A DNA stretch of 64,000 nucleotides. Origin: Sphingobium sp. MI1205 (lineage in GTDB: Bacteria > Pseudomonadota > Alphaproteobacteria > Sphingomonadales > Sphingomonadaceae). The notes under the pieces were generated by a model, which did not search any database, was not told the origin of the DNA, and was given only the letters and a program-made list of their open reading frames with translations. Made by a program: the position numbers and the translations under genes. The stretch lies in NCBI RefSeq assembly GCF_001563285.1, contig NZ_CP005188.1, positions 2,919,501 to 2,983,500 on the forward strand, given 5' to 3'. Shown here piece after piece: positions 16,773-25,125 of this stretch. Position 1 is the stretch's first letter, and every line of letters begins with the position of its first letter.

Positions 16773-18178
16773 GTTCCAATGCAGTCGCTGCCCTGGGTGT
16801 CGGGATCGCTGCGCTGCTGGTAATACCGTTCGTCAATCCGTTCGACATGAGCCGGCAACCTGTCGGGGCGGATGTGGATCGGGACGGAATGTCGGTACTG
16901 CCTGAAGTGCCGGGCGCCGAAGCCTTTCCTGGAGCAGAGGGTTTTGGCCGACGTGCGCGCGGAGGGCGCGGCGGCATGATCATCCCCGTCACCACCCTTG
17001 CAGATCACGGCCCCGGTTCCCTGCGCGCCTGCATCGAGACTAAACGGCCACGCATTTGCGTTTTCCGCGTGGGCGGCGTGATCCGCTTTACAACCGGGCG
17101 GCCGGTGATCACCCATCCCTATATCACGATCGCTGGCCAGACTGCGCCAGGCGGCGGCATATTGCTCACCCATGCAGGTGGCACGGACGGTTACACCCCC
17201 ATTGTCGCCAAGAATACGCATGACGTCATCATTCGCCATGTCCGCGTGCGAACAGACCTCAATGGCATGGCTCGCGGGAGCAATGGTTCGTTTCTGTTTG
17301 AAAACAGCCACAATATCATATTCGATCATGTCAGTGGCGCTTGGGCGCTGAGCCAGATCATGACCGGATCCGGCGTAAACGACAATATAACGATTTCGAA
17401 TTCGATCTTCACACAGAGCATACCGCGAGATGATAAATGCGCGGTGCTTGCCTCTCATCCTGGAAGGCCACAGAAGATCAGCTTCGTTAGAAACATTTGC
17501 GCGCACAATGGCAGTCGCAATCCAGACGTGAACTTCATGCCGGAATCCTGCGTCGAAATAGTCAATAATGTTCTTTATAATGCTCGATCGCGCTTCACCG
17601 AAGTTCGGGAAGGATTTGGCGGGTCATCCGTCAACATTGCCGGAAATTATTACAAAAATGGACCGAATAAGGGTTACAATCTCGCTGCTGTGGACCGCAT
17701 AATTTATAACAAAGCGGGGCAGTCCGAAATATTTCTTTCCGGCAACATCCTGGACGGCGTTCCCCGGCTCAATACAAAGGATAGCGACGTCGCACTGGCG
17801 AAACTTCCCGCTTGTCCTTTAAGCGTCCGGGTGGTTCCGGCCGAGAACGCCTATATTCAGGCGCTGGACCGCGCGGGCGCTTTTCCCCGCGACGGGCTGG
17901 ACCTGCGAACGGTTGCCGAGGTGAAGGAGCGCAAAGGGGCTATCCTGCGCGATCCGAAGATGCTGAACGGGCCTCGCCCCCTGCCCCGGATCGCGCCGGG
18001 CAAGCCTTATCTGGACCTGGACGATGATGGCATGGCCGACAATTGGGAACGCGCCAACGGAATGGATCCCCGGCGCAACGACGCCTGGGAAGACACCGAC
18101 AATGACAATTGGCTGAACCTCGACGAGTTCCTGGACTTTGCCCATCGTGAAGTCATGGCCGGACGGCAGATTAACTGA
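16769..18178 (+). CDS. Secreted or membrane-anchored beta-helix protein, pectate-lyase-like, with EF-hand-type C-terminus
   Basis: A 469-residue protein starting at a GTG that overlaps the upstream stop. It begins with one hydrophobic helix (AVAALGVGIAALLVIPFV) acting as signal or anchor. The core has the pectate-lyase-superfamily N-terminal block (PGAEGFGRRARGGRGG, then SLRACIETKRPRICVF) and a right-handed beta-helix with repeated NITISNSIF-type rungs. The C-terminus carries calcium-loop-like DLDDDGMADNWE and DTDNDNWLNLDEF. A paralogue with the same layout lies at 26512-28095. Expected role: polysaccharide cleavage or length control outside the cell. The catalytic residues cannot be assigned from sequence alone. 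Confidence 0.82.
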   Translation: MSSNAVAALGVGIAALLVIPFVNPFDMSRQPVGADVDRDGMSVLPEVPGAEAFPGAEGFGRRARGGRGGMIIPVTTLADHGPGSLRACIETKRPRICVFRVGGVIRFTTGRPVITHPYITIAGQTAPGGGILLTHAGGTDGYTPIVAKNTHDVIIRHVRVRTDLNGMARGSNGSFLFENSHNIIFDHVSGAWALSQIMTGSGVNDNITISNSIFTQSIPRDDKCAVLASHPGRPQKISFVRNICAHNGSRNPDVNFMPESCVEIVNNVLYNARSRFTEVREGFGGSSVNIAGNYYKNGPNKGYNLAAVDRIIYNKAGQSEIFLSGNILDGVPRLNTKDSDVALAKLPACPLSVRVVPAENAYIQALDRAGAFPRDGLDLRTVAEVKERKGAILRDPKMLNGPRPLPRIAPGKPYLDLDDDGMADNWERANGMDPRRNDAWEDTDNDNWLNLDEFLDFAHREVMAGRQIN

Positions 18179-18190
18179 CTCCCGCTCCGA

Positions 18191-19423
18191 TCAATATTGC
18201 AGGCGAATTTCTGCTCCGACGATGCGGCGATCGAAATCATCGAAAGCCCTTGTGCTTTCGCGACTGGCAATACGCCCCGTCAGGGCGAAGGAAATGTTGC
18301 GGTTCACCAGATATTCTATTTCAGCTACGCCCGCGATAGTCCGCTCATGCTGCGCAGTGCCGATGAAATTGCTGCGACGATAAACCACCGAAGCCTGCCA
18401 GCGCAGATTATGATAAACTTCATTCTGCACGCCCACACGGAACCTTGTATCGGTCCGCGACTGTGCGCCGTTTCGAACGGTGGCTACATCACCCCGGAAT
18501 CCGTCGAGCGTGAACGCCCATCGCGGCGAAGGCGTGTAGACCAGTCCGGCCGAAACCGACAATCCTGTCCTGCTGTCGAATTGGGCATCTTCGGGGTTGA
18601 AGCGGAACACGCCTACTGCGGCCTCGCCACGGATCAGCCCGCCAGGCTCAAACGAAACACCCGCCCGCGCGCCGTAAGTCTTTGAATTGCGGTTGAAGCC
18701 CGATGCGTCCACCGGCAGCCGGAAATCCCTTACCGCGACAAAGCCTTCGCCAAAGACATTCATCATCCCGCTCACCCGGTAGCCGAGCCGGGCGGAACCG
18801 GAATATTGATTGAAGTCCCGCTCTGCATCGACGGACGCGAGCGCATTGTTCTTGAGCACGGTCCCCTTCAAGCCGATCGTGAAGCGCGCGCCGCTATGGG
18901 TGTAGCCCAGATCGCCCTGCCACTGGTCATATTTACGCGGCGACGTGCCCACGCCGACAAGGGATTCAGGCACGCCACGTTCTTCGACCAGCCGCGTCCA
19001 GCCCGCATTGGCAGAAATGCTGTCGCTCCCCGACAGGCGGAACACCCCTCCAAGACTTGTGTTCAGTCCTTCGGAATTCTCGGTTTCATTCTTGAAATAA
19101 CGCCGCACCACCCCCCGCGCCTGCGCCGCCAACTGGAGTTTGTCATCGCTCAGTTTCAGGTTGAGCCAAGGCGAAATGGTCAGGCGTTCATCATCAATCT
19201 CATCTGACGACAGCGCGTAGATATTGGAATCATATTCCAGCCTGACATCAGTGCCGAGATAAGCCGATATCCTGCCCAGCTGCACCGCCTTCGCTTCATA
19301 TTCTTCGGGCGTTTCCAGCAGCGGCGTTGCCCTGTCGAGTTCCTGGGCCATCGCCGGAAAGGCGATGGTGGCCAACATGGCGCATGAGCAAAGCGGGATG
19401 AAGCGCGTTGGGCTCAAAACCAT
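18191..19423 (-). CDS. Outer-membrane beta-barrel protein of the polysaccharide locus
   Basis: A 410-residue protein with a signal peptide (CAMLATIAFPAMAQ, cleavage near residue 26) and alternating amphipathic strands throughout. It ends in an aromatic-rich C-terminal strand (RRIVGAEIRLQY) typical of barrel insertion signals. It resembles the putative beta-barrel porin 2 family often paired with polysaccharide export lipoproteins (VpsM-like). The ATG overlaps the 3' end of the export lipoprotein gene by 10 bases, so the two are co-translated. It may provide the outer-membrane exit for the polymer, since the partner lipoprotein is short; that is inference. Confidence 0.8.
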   Translation of the reverse strand: MVLSPTRFIPLCSCAMLATIAFPAMAQELDRATPLLETPEEYEAKAVQLGRISAYLGTDVRLEYDSNIYALSSDEIDDERLTISPWLNLKLSDDKLQLAAQARGVVRRYFKNETENSEGLNTSLGGVFRLSGSDSISANAGWTRLVEERGVPESLVGVGTSPRKYDQWQGDLGYTHSGARFTIGLKGTVLKNNALASVDAERDFNQYSGSARLGYRVSGMMNVFGEGFVAVRDFRLPVDASGFNRNSKTYGARAGVSFEPGGLIRGEAAVGVFRFNPEDAQFDSRTGLSVSAGLVYTPSPRWAFTLDGFRGDVATVRNGAQSRTDTRFRVGVQNEVYHNLRWQASVVYRRSNFIGTAQHERTIAGVAEIEYLVNRNISFALTGRIASRESTRAFDDFDRRIVGAEIRLQY

Positions 19424-19980
19424 TTCTCCACGACTTTAATGGTGTCACCTGGCTGGACCGGCGTATTTTCAGACGCCTTGGCGGTAGATGCCTGCCCATC
19501 CACCTGGCGGATGATGGCAACCGTATTGCGATTGGCGCGGAACGTGTATCCCCCTGCCACCGATACAGCGGTCACGACAGTCATACCGGGGCGGTACGGA
19601 TATTCGCCGGGGCTGCGCACTTCCCCAAGAATATAGATGGGCCGCAGCCTCATGGGCTGAATACTGACGGCGGGTGACACCATCAGTCTTTTCTCCACCA
19701 GCAGGGCGGCGATCCGCTGTTCCAGTTCGGGAATGGTCGATCCCCTGACCGGAATCCCGCCCATGAGCGGCAGCGTCAGTTCGCCCCGATCATTGACGAC
19801 GAAGGCCGTGCCACTGTCGATTTCGGTCAGGCCGGGAACGATCACGCGGAGCTCATCGCCCGGCCCTAGCCTGTACTGATCGGCGTTGGCAGTGGAGACC
19901 GCAGGCAGGCCGGAAACCGAGCCGGCACAACCCGTAACCGCAAGCATGAGGGAAATGCCGATAGATTGGACGAGCCGCAT
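19414..19980 (-). CDS. Polysaccharide export lipoprotein (Wza/OPX family, short form)
   Basis: A 188-residue lipoprotein with the lipobox LAVTGC. It contains the Poly_export domain (YRLGPGDELRVIV near 37-49, then GELTLPLMGGIPVRG) and one SLBB-like segment (IYILGEVRSPGEYPYRPGM). It lacks the long C-terminal helix region of Escherichia coli Wza (about 380 residues). It therefore probably cannot span the outer membrane alone and needs the neighbouring barrel. The ATG at 19980 has GGAGG five bases upstream; the in-frame GTG at 19986 lies inside that site. Confidence 0.88.
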   Translation of the reverse strand: MRLVQSIGISLMLAVTGCAGSVSGLPAVSTANADQYRLGPGDELRVIVPGLTEIDSGTAFVVNDRGELTLPLMGGIPVRGSTIPELEQRIAALLVEKRLMVSPAVSIQPMRLRPIYILGEVRSPGEYPYRPGMTVVTAVSVAGGYTFRANRNTVAIIRQVDGQASTAKASENTPVQPGDTIKVVEKWF

Positions 19981-20065
19981 GACCACCTCCCATATCTGAC
20001 CATCGCTGGCCGTTTTCTTTCCGTTTCATAACAGAAATGAATTAAAGTCAATTGCTGCAAAATTA

Positions 20066-21313
20066 TCATCTGTCTGCAAATGATGTTTTCGGTTCATCCT
20101 CAGCGGCGTCGCCGAGCGCCTCCAGCACCGCGTCGAGGATTAAGTACATTTCCTCTTCACCCAAAAGATGATCCACAGGAAGTATTAAGCTGCGCTCACC
20201 AACCCAAGTGGCCACCGGCAAGGGACGGAGATTGGGGTAGTCGCTATTCTGGACAGCCAGCTCCCGCGACATGTCAGGACAGGAGCCGGTTCCGGCTGGG
20301 ATTCCGCGCTGAGCAAGGGCAGCGATGACAGCTGGCCTGGCGGCGGCAGGATCCAGCATGACGTAAAATTTGTAGAAGGCATGATCCACTCCGTCGGGCA
20401 CCTGGGGAACATGGACCAACCGGTGACCGCTCAATCCTGCCGCCAGAATAGCGGCATTTGCGCGCCGCCTTGCCAGCCAGGACGACAGCTTGCGCAATTG
20501 CGCCCGCCCGATTGCGGCCTGCATCTCCGTCAGTCGCCAGTTGGTCCCGAAACTTTCATGCAAATAGCGGAAGGCGTTGCCGGCGGCAGGCTTCCCAAGC
20601 ATCCCGACATTCTTTCCATGATCCTTGTAAGCCCAGGCTCGCTCCCAATGTGCGCCGTCTTTCAGCAGCAACATGCCCCCCTCGCCACCCGTCGACATGA
20701 TCTTGTCGGTGCAGAAGGAGAAGGCGGAAGCATGGCCCAATGAGCCCGCCATCCTTCCGTTGATCGCCGCGCCGTGCGCCTGCGCACAGTCTTCGACTAA
20801 CCACAGGCCGTGCTGATCCGCGATGTCGTTTAGCGCGTCCATGTCACACGGCCAGCCAGCCAGGTGAACGCAGAGTATCGCCCTTGTCCGCTCACCAATC
20901 AGGGGGATGACGGCAGCCGGATCAATATTGTGACTATTTGGATTGATGTCCGCGAATATCGGCACTGCTCCGACGGCAACCACGGCCGAAGTGCTAGCGA
21001 AGAAGCTACGTGCTGGCACGATGACTTCATCACCCGACCCGACGCCGAGAGCGCGAAACGCCAACTCGAGCGCCAGCGTGCCGTTAGCCAGGGAGATAGC
21101 GTGCGGCATACCGCAATAATCCGCGAACTCTCGCTCAAAAGCGCGGCATTGCTCTCCATGCACGAGCGAATTGACCCGGCCGCTTTCCAGCACCTGGACC
21201 ACCGCATCAATCTCGTCCGGTTCATATTGGGGCCAGCGTCGTTCCGGCGGCGGGAAAGTGGGGTCAAGGACGGCCGCCCCACCCATTTCCCCAGCCTGGA
21301 CAATCTGTTTCAT
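20066..21313 (-). CDS. DegT/DnrJ/EryC1/StrS aminotransferase (sugar nucleotide 4-aminotransferase)
   Basis: A 415-residue PLP-dependent aminotransferase. The PLP lysine is K204 in CTDKIMSTGGEGG, and LVEDCAQAHGA near 172-182 supplies the cofactor-stacking region. Such enzymes aminate 4-keto-6-deoxy sugar nucleotides using glutamate. The gene follows the WbpM/PglF-type dehydratase on the same strand, the order expected for making a UDP-4-amino-4,6-dideoxy-N-acetylhexosamine. The start at 21313 has GGGGG close upstream. An alternative ATG at 21388 overlaps the dehydratase stop and would add 25 residues. Confidence 0.88.
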   Translation of the reverse strand: MKQIVQAGEMGGAAVLDPTFPPPERRWPQYEPDEIDAVVQVLESGRVNSLVHGEQCRAFEREFADYCGMPHAISLANGTLALELAFRALGVGSGDEVIVPARSFFASTSAVVAVGAVPIFADINPNSHNIDPAAVIPLIGERTRAILCVHLAGWPCDMDALNDIADQHGLWLVEDCAQAHGAAINGRMAGSLGHASAFSFCTDKIMSTGGEGGMLLLKDGAHWERAWAYKDHGKNVGMLGKPAAGNAFRYLHESFGTNWRLTEMQAAIGRAQLRKLSSWLARRRANAAILAAGLSGHRLVHVPQVPDGVDHAFYKFYVMLDPAAARPAVIAALAQRGIPAGTGSCPDMSRELAVQNSDYPNLRPLPVATWVGERSLILPVDHLLGEEEMYLILDAVLEALGDAAEDEPKTSFADR

Positions 21314-21380
21314 ATTACCCCCAGCCCTTCCGCTGTTCGTAGGGATAGTGACGGACCGAAGCCGTTGCGGGCGCGGTCCA

Positions 21381-23462
21381 TCATTCATTTGCAGCCTTCC
21401 CCACGAGATCGATATCGCGAGTCAGCTCCCGTAGTGTCTTTGCCCAGTTGGACTGTGCCGGCGCGCGCAGCATTTCCTTCATCAGGTCGCGCACCCCATC
21501 TTCATCATGGGCATGGATGAGGCTCGCCAACGCAGTGAAGGCGTTTACCAGCTTTTCGAGCGGAACGGGGCACGGACTGGCTTCAATGATGCCCGGAATG
21601 GTGGAACGAAGCTGTTCCTCGGTGGCATCGAACAGCTCCTCATAAAGCTTTTCGCCCGGGCGCAAGCCGACGAACTTGATCGGTACGTCAATGTCGGGGC
21701 GCAGGCCGGCCAACCGGATCATCCGCCGGGCGATATCGACGATCTTGATCGGCTCGCCCATGTCGAGGACGAAGATGGTGCCACGGTCGATATTCGTTTC
21801 CATGGCGCGGGCGCTACTCTGCAGGATGAGCTGCACCGCCTCTCCCACCGTCATGAAGTAGCGCTTGATGTCCGGATGCGTGATGGTGAGCGGCTTGCCG
21901 GCGGCCATCTGCTGCTGCAACAGGGGCACAAGCGATCCGCTGGACCCCAGCACATTGCCGAAACGCACGGTCATGAAGCGGGGGCTGTCAGGGTCGCATT
22001 GGCCGATGAGGTCCAGCGCCTGGCAATAAAGTTCACCCAGGCGCTTGGTGGCGCCCATGACGCCGACCGGATTGACCGCCTTGTCCGTGGAAACCTGAAT
22101 CATGGCAAGCGAACCATAGGCGCAAACGGCATCGGCGACGTTCCGCGTGCCAAGCACATTCGTATGCGCGCCTTCGCAGGGATTGGCTTCGACGATCGGC
22201 ACATGCTTGAGGGCGGCCGCGTGGAACACGACCTCCGGCTGATGGCGTTGGAATACGTCGTTGAGCGCCGCGCTATCGCGTATCGAGCATAGTTCCGGGC
22301 GGCAGATCAGGTCCGGGAACATATCCCGCGCCTGCATTTCGATAGAATAGAGATTAAACTCGCAATGGTCGAGAAGCACGATTTCCGCGGGCCTGAAGGT
22401 TGCGATCTGTCGCACCAGTTCGCCCCCGATCGTACCACCCGCCCCCGTGACCAGTATACGTCGCGCCCGGATCAACCGATCCACTATATTGCGCTGAAGC
22501 GAAACCTCGGGACGACCGAGCAGATCGGCCAACTCAAACTGCTTGATCTCGATGTGCGGAGTGCCGTCCTTCGTCTTTTGAAGGTCATTGGCATGCGCGA
22601 CGGTGAGGTCGCATTGATCAGCCAGCTTCACCAGATGAGAAAAGGAACGGCGCGGCATCGCCGTGTCACTGCGAATGACAAGGCTTTCCGGCTTCTGCCC
22701 CCGCATGGCCAGCATTTCCACAATATGCGGCAGTTTGTCAGGTGAGCCCAGCACGGGCACGCCGGCTACCTGCAGCCTCGTCTCGCGGCTGTCGAACGTC
22801 AGCGCCCCTACCACATTGAACCGATTGACCCGTTCCGCACGGAGCATGTCCATGAGCGAACGGATCCAGTCCAGCTCGCCCAGCAGCAAGATGTTATGGC
22901 TGGCGCCCGGCGGCACGATATGGGCCAGGGCAAATTCACGCAGGCCCCGGCGTATGGTTCGCACGCCGATCATCGCCACCAGCAGCAGAGCCGAGTGAAG
23001 CAGTCCGAAGCCCACCACCTCCAGCGGAGCAGAGCGGATCTTTGTCGAGATAATCAGACACAGACCCCATGCCGCCCCCGCGCCGCCTGCCACCGCCGTC
23101 GAAAGGGCAATGCAGTCGCCAAATGACAGGAAGCGCCAGCTTCGCCAGTAAAGGCCAGTGAGGCAAATAGTGAACACCGCCACCAGGCTGAAGAAGACCA
23201 TGAGGCTGGGGCGATCATGGAAGGCCGCCGACACATCGCCTGGCACAGCCATTACAACGAGAAGCAACGTGACCAGGATCAGCGATGCGTCGATCAGCAT
23301 CAACGCGGCGAAGCGGGCCGGGCCGGGGAAGCCGGTCGGCCGGGTCAGAAGATCGTGAAGCAGTACCGCCCAAACCGGGGCTCCCGCCGGAACACCTGCG
23401 CGTCGATCCGCGAGGTCATCGAGAATTGGGTCAGATCCAGCGGGCGGCGCGCTCGCATCCAT
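21381..23462 (-). CDS. WbpM/PglF-type nucleotide sugar 4,6-dehydratase (CapD family)
   Basis: A 693-residue membrane-bound SDR enzyme. Four to five membrane helices lie in the first 190 residues. A CoA-binding-like Rossmann region follows, then the catalytic SDR with NAD motif GAGGTIGGE. The active site has Met469 and Lys473 in NPVGVMGATKRLGE, where ordinary epimerases have Tyr, as in WbpM, FlaA1 and PglF. Predicted reaction: UDP-GlcNAc to UDP-4-keto-6-deoxy-GlcNAc, feeding the aminotransferase encoded next. The start at 23462 (MDASAPP) follows AAAGG; an in-frame extension to 23561 lacks support. Confidence 0.9.
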   Translation of the reverse strand: MDASAPPAGSDPILDDLADRRAGVPAGAPVWAVLLHDLLTRPTGFPGPARFAALMLIDASLILVTLLLVVMAVPGDVSAAFHDRPSLMVFFSLVAVFTICLTGLYWRSWRFLSFGDCIALSTAVAGGAGAAWGLCLIISTKIRSAPLEVVGFGLLHSALLLVAMIGVRTIRRGLREFALAHIVPPGASHNILLLGELDWIRSLMDMLRAERVNRFNVVGALTFDSRETRLQVAGVPVLGSPDKLPHIVEMLAMRGQKPESLVIRSDTAMPRRSFSHLVKLADQCDLTVAHANDLQKTKDGTPHIEIKQFELADLLGRPEVSLQRNIVDRLIRARRILVTGAGGTIGGELVRQIATFRPAEIVLLDHCEFNLYSIEMQARDMFPDLICRPELCSIRDSAALNDVFQRHQPEVVFHAAALKHVPIVEANPCEGAHTNVLGTRNVADAVCAYGSLAMIQVSTDKAVNPVGVMGATKRLGELYCQALDLIGQCDPDSPRFMTVRFGNVLGSSGSLVPLLQQQMAAGKPLTITHPDIKRYFMTVGEAVQLILQSSARAMETNIDRGTIFVLDMGEPIKIVDIARRMIRLAGLRPDIDVPIKFVGLRPGEKLYEELFDATEEQLRSTIPGIIEASPCPVPLEKLVNAFTALASLIHAHDEDGVRDLMKEMLRAPAQSNWAKTLRELTRDIDLVGKAANE

Positions 23463-24172
23463 GGCAAAACCTTTGCGGTTCAAAAAAAAGACCTTCGATC
23501 GGCGAGCGCCGCATGCAGCCAGAAAGGATCTGTCACAGCATGCAGGACCTCGATTGTCCAAATCACTGACGAAACGGTAGCGACTTGGTCCCGCTCCGCA
23601 ATGAACCAGACAGCTATCATCCCTTGTGGCAGGAACGAGCCGAATGATGGCCGAACGAGCAACAGATATGGAGGCTAACGGCCAGAATGATTTCCCCGAT
23701 GAAGCAGGGTTAAATCTTTTTGGTTAGTTGACATGCCCAGCGGTGCGTCTCCGCCAACATTCAGAGTCGTCCAAAACCATAAGAATCGCTGCACCAGCGC
23801 TGTTCCGAGAAAACGTTCCCGGCAATTTGTCTGCGGGGCGGCTGTCCGATGAAATCCATGGCAGCGGCAGAACTCTCATTGAGTGCGAAACGAATCGATC
23901 GCTTCGATTTCACGCAGGATATTCAACGCTTAGCGACAGGGCTGATATAGGCCGGTGTGCAATCTACGAAAAATAGCCTCATATTCATGCGGTTACCAAG
24001 TTAATGAAAATCCATTCCTTATTTGGGTTAAGTTTTTTTCAATGTGTATGCATGGTTGTTCAGAACAACATTTGTGATACTCTCCCGCACAATAAATTGG
24101 GTCGTTCCGGTCAAAATGCTTTTGCATTTCAATCCATCACAGCTCTTGCGTGGTGCTGAGAGGAAGCGGACG
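23463..24172. other. Long intergenic region between dehydratase and LuxR regulator genes
   Basis: About 700 bases, noticeably more AT-rich toward 23980-24130. It separates divergent genes, so it should contain promoters for both. Short open frames of up to about 80 codons (for example 23728-23976) start at TTG and show no protein signature. The only distinct structure I see is the 15-base palindrome at 24055-24069. Confidence 0.6.
24055..24069. promoter_or_regulatory. Palindromic candidate operator upstream of the luxR-type gene
   Basis: GTTGTTC-A-GAACAAC is a perfect 7-bp inverted repeat around one central base. It lies in an AT-rich non-coding stretch 104 bases before the regulator's ATG. 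Its size and symmetry fit a homodimeric regulator site, possibly autoregulatory. The binding protein is unknown. Confidence 0.4.
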
Positions 24173-24934
24173 ATGACAATTGTTTCCGATGTTGTGCTCG
24201 TGGGTGGAAGTTCGATCGTCAGGGAGGGTCTCCGGCGGGTTCTTTCCTCTCAACATCGACAAATTCTCTATACCGGCGCTCGGCTTGACGAGCCTGGTCT
24301 CGCTGACGTCGCCGATTCGGCATGCCTTATGCTCTTGATCGAGGATCAGGGCATGGAATGGACCGGCGCAGCGCTTGCGGAAGTTCGAGAGCAGTGTCCC
24401 GCCGCCAGGATCGCGATACTGGCCAATAAGTTCGATTTCGACAGCATGCTGGAGGCCTTCCGATCCGGCGCCGAAGGCTATCTAATCAACGACCTGTCCT
24501 GCGAAAGATTGGGAGGATATCTCGACCTGATCGCCTTGGGCGAAAAGATTTTCCCGTCGCAACTGGCTCAGAAATTGCTCGATCAATCGGCCTTGTGCGA
24601 GGAAACGCCCAGTGCATCGTCGATTGACTGCGCAAATTTGTCGGTGCGGGAAATGGAGATATTACGCCGCCTGGCCGCAGGATTCCCCAATAAGATCATC
24701 TCGCGTCAACTTTCGATCAGCGAGGCTACCGTTAAGGTTCATGTGAAAGCGGTTCTCCGCAAATTGCGAGTATCCAACCGCACTCAGGCGGCCATTTGGG
24801 CTGCTAGTCAGGGACTGCACGGCCCGGCGACTGACAGCGGCCCTGCAATCTCTTCGTCTTCATCGGTAAAGGCATTTGGGCTTTCTGCAAAAGCATCCGG
24901 CTCCAGCACATCGGGATTCGCCGCCAGCAGCTGA
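24173..24934 (+). CDS. LuxR-family regulator with degenerate receiver domain
   Basis: A 253-residue NarL/FixJ-like protein: receiver-like domain (1-125), LuxR helix-turn-helix (about 153-215, with LSVREMEILRRLAAGFPNKII and SEATVKVHVKAVLRKL), then a Ser/Ala-rich tail. The receiver lacks phosphorylation chemistry. The paired acids after strand 1 are G11-G12 (VVLVGGSS), the expected Asp after strand 3 is not in place (LMLLIEDQG), and the conserved Lys is N106 (GYLINDLS). It probably senses by another means or binds constitutively. The start at 24173 is supported by AGAGGAAG upstream. Its place in the polysaccharide cluster suggests it controls that cluster. Confidence 0.85.
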   Translation: MTIVSDVVLVGGSSIVREGLRRVLSSQHRQILYTGARLDEPGLADVADSACLMLLIEDQGMEWTGAALAEVREQCPAARIAILANKFDFDSMLEAFRSGAEGYLINDLSCERLGGYLDLIALGEKIFPSQLAQKLLDQSALCEETPSASSIDCANLSVREMEILRRLAAGFPNKIISRQLSISEATVKVHVKAVLRKLRVSNRTQAAIWAASQGLHGPATDSGPAISSSSSVKAFGLSAKASGSSTSGFAASS

Positions 24935-25125
24935 AACCCTTGGCGGCGGGAACTGCACTATCATCAGCCGCTGCTATCAGCTTTACTGTCGGCCACTTAT
25001 CCAATCGGGTATTGCCGACTGCCCTTTTTAACGCTCGGCAAGGCAATATGTGCAATGGACTAAGCAAAGCGAGATTTGCATCCTAACTACGAAACCGAGA
25101 AGAATCCGAAGCCGGAGCGTCAGGC

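Noticed and set aside
23728..23976. An 82-codon plus-strand frame in the long gap before the LuxR gene
   Set aside because: It starts at TTG, lacks a ribosome-binding site and has no hydrophobic or motif pattern of a real protein.
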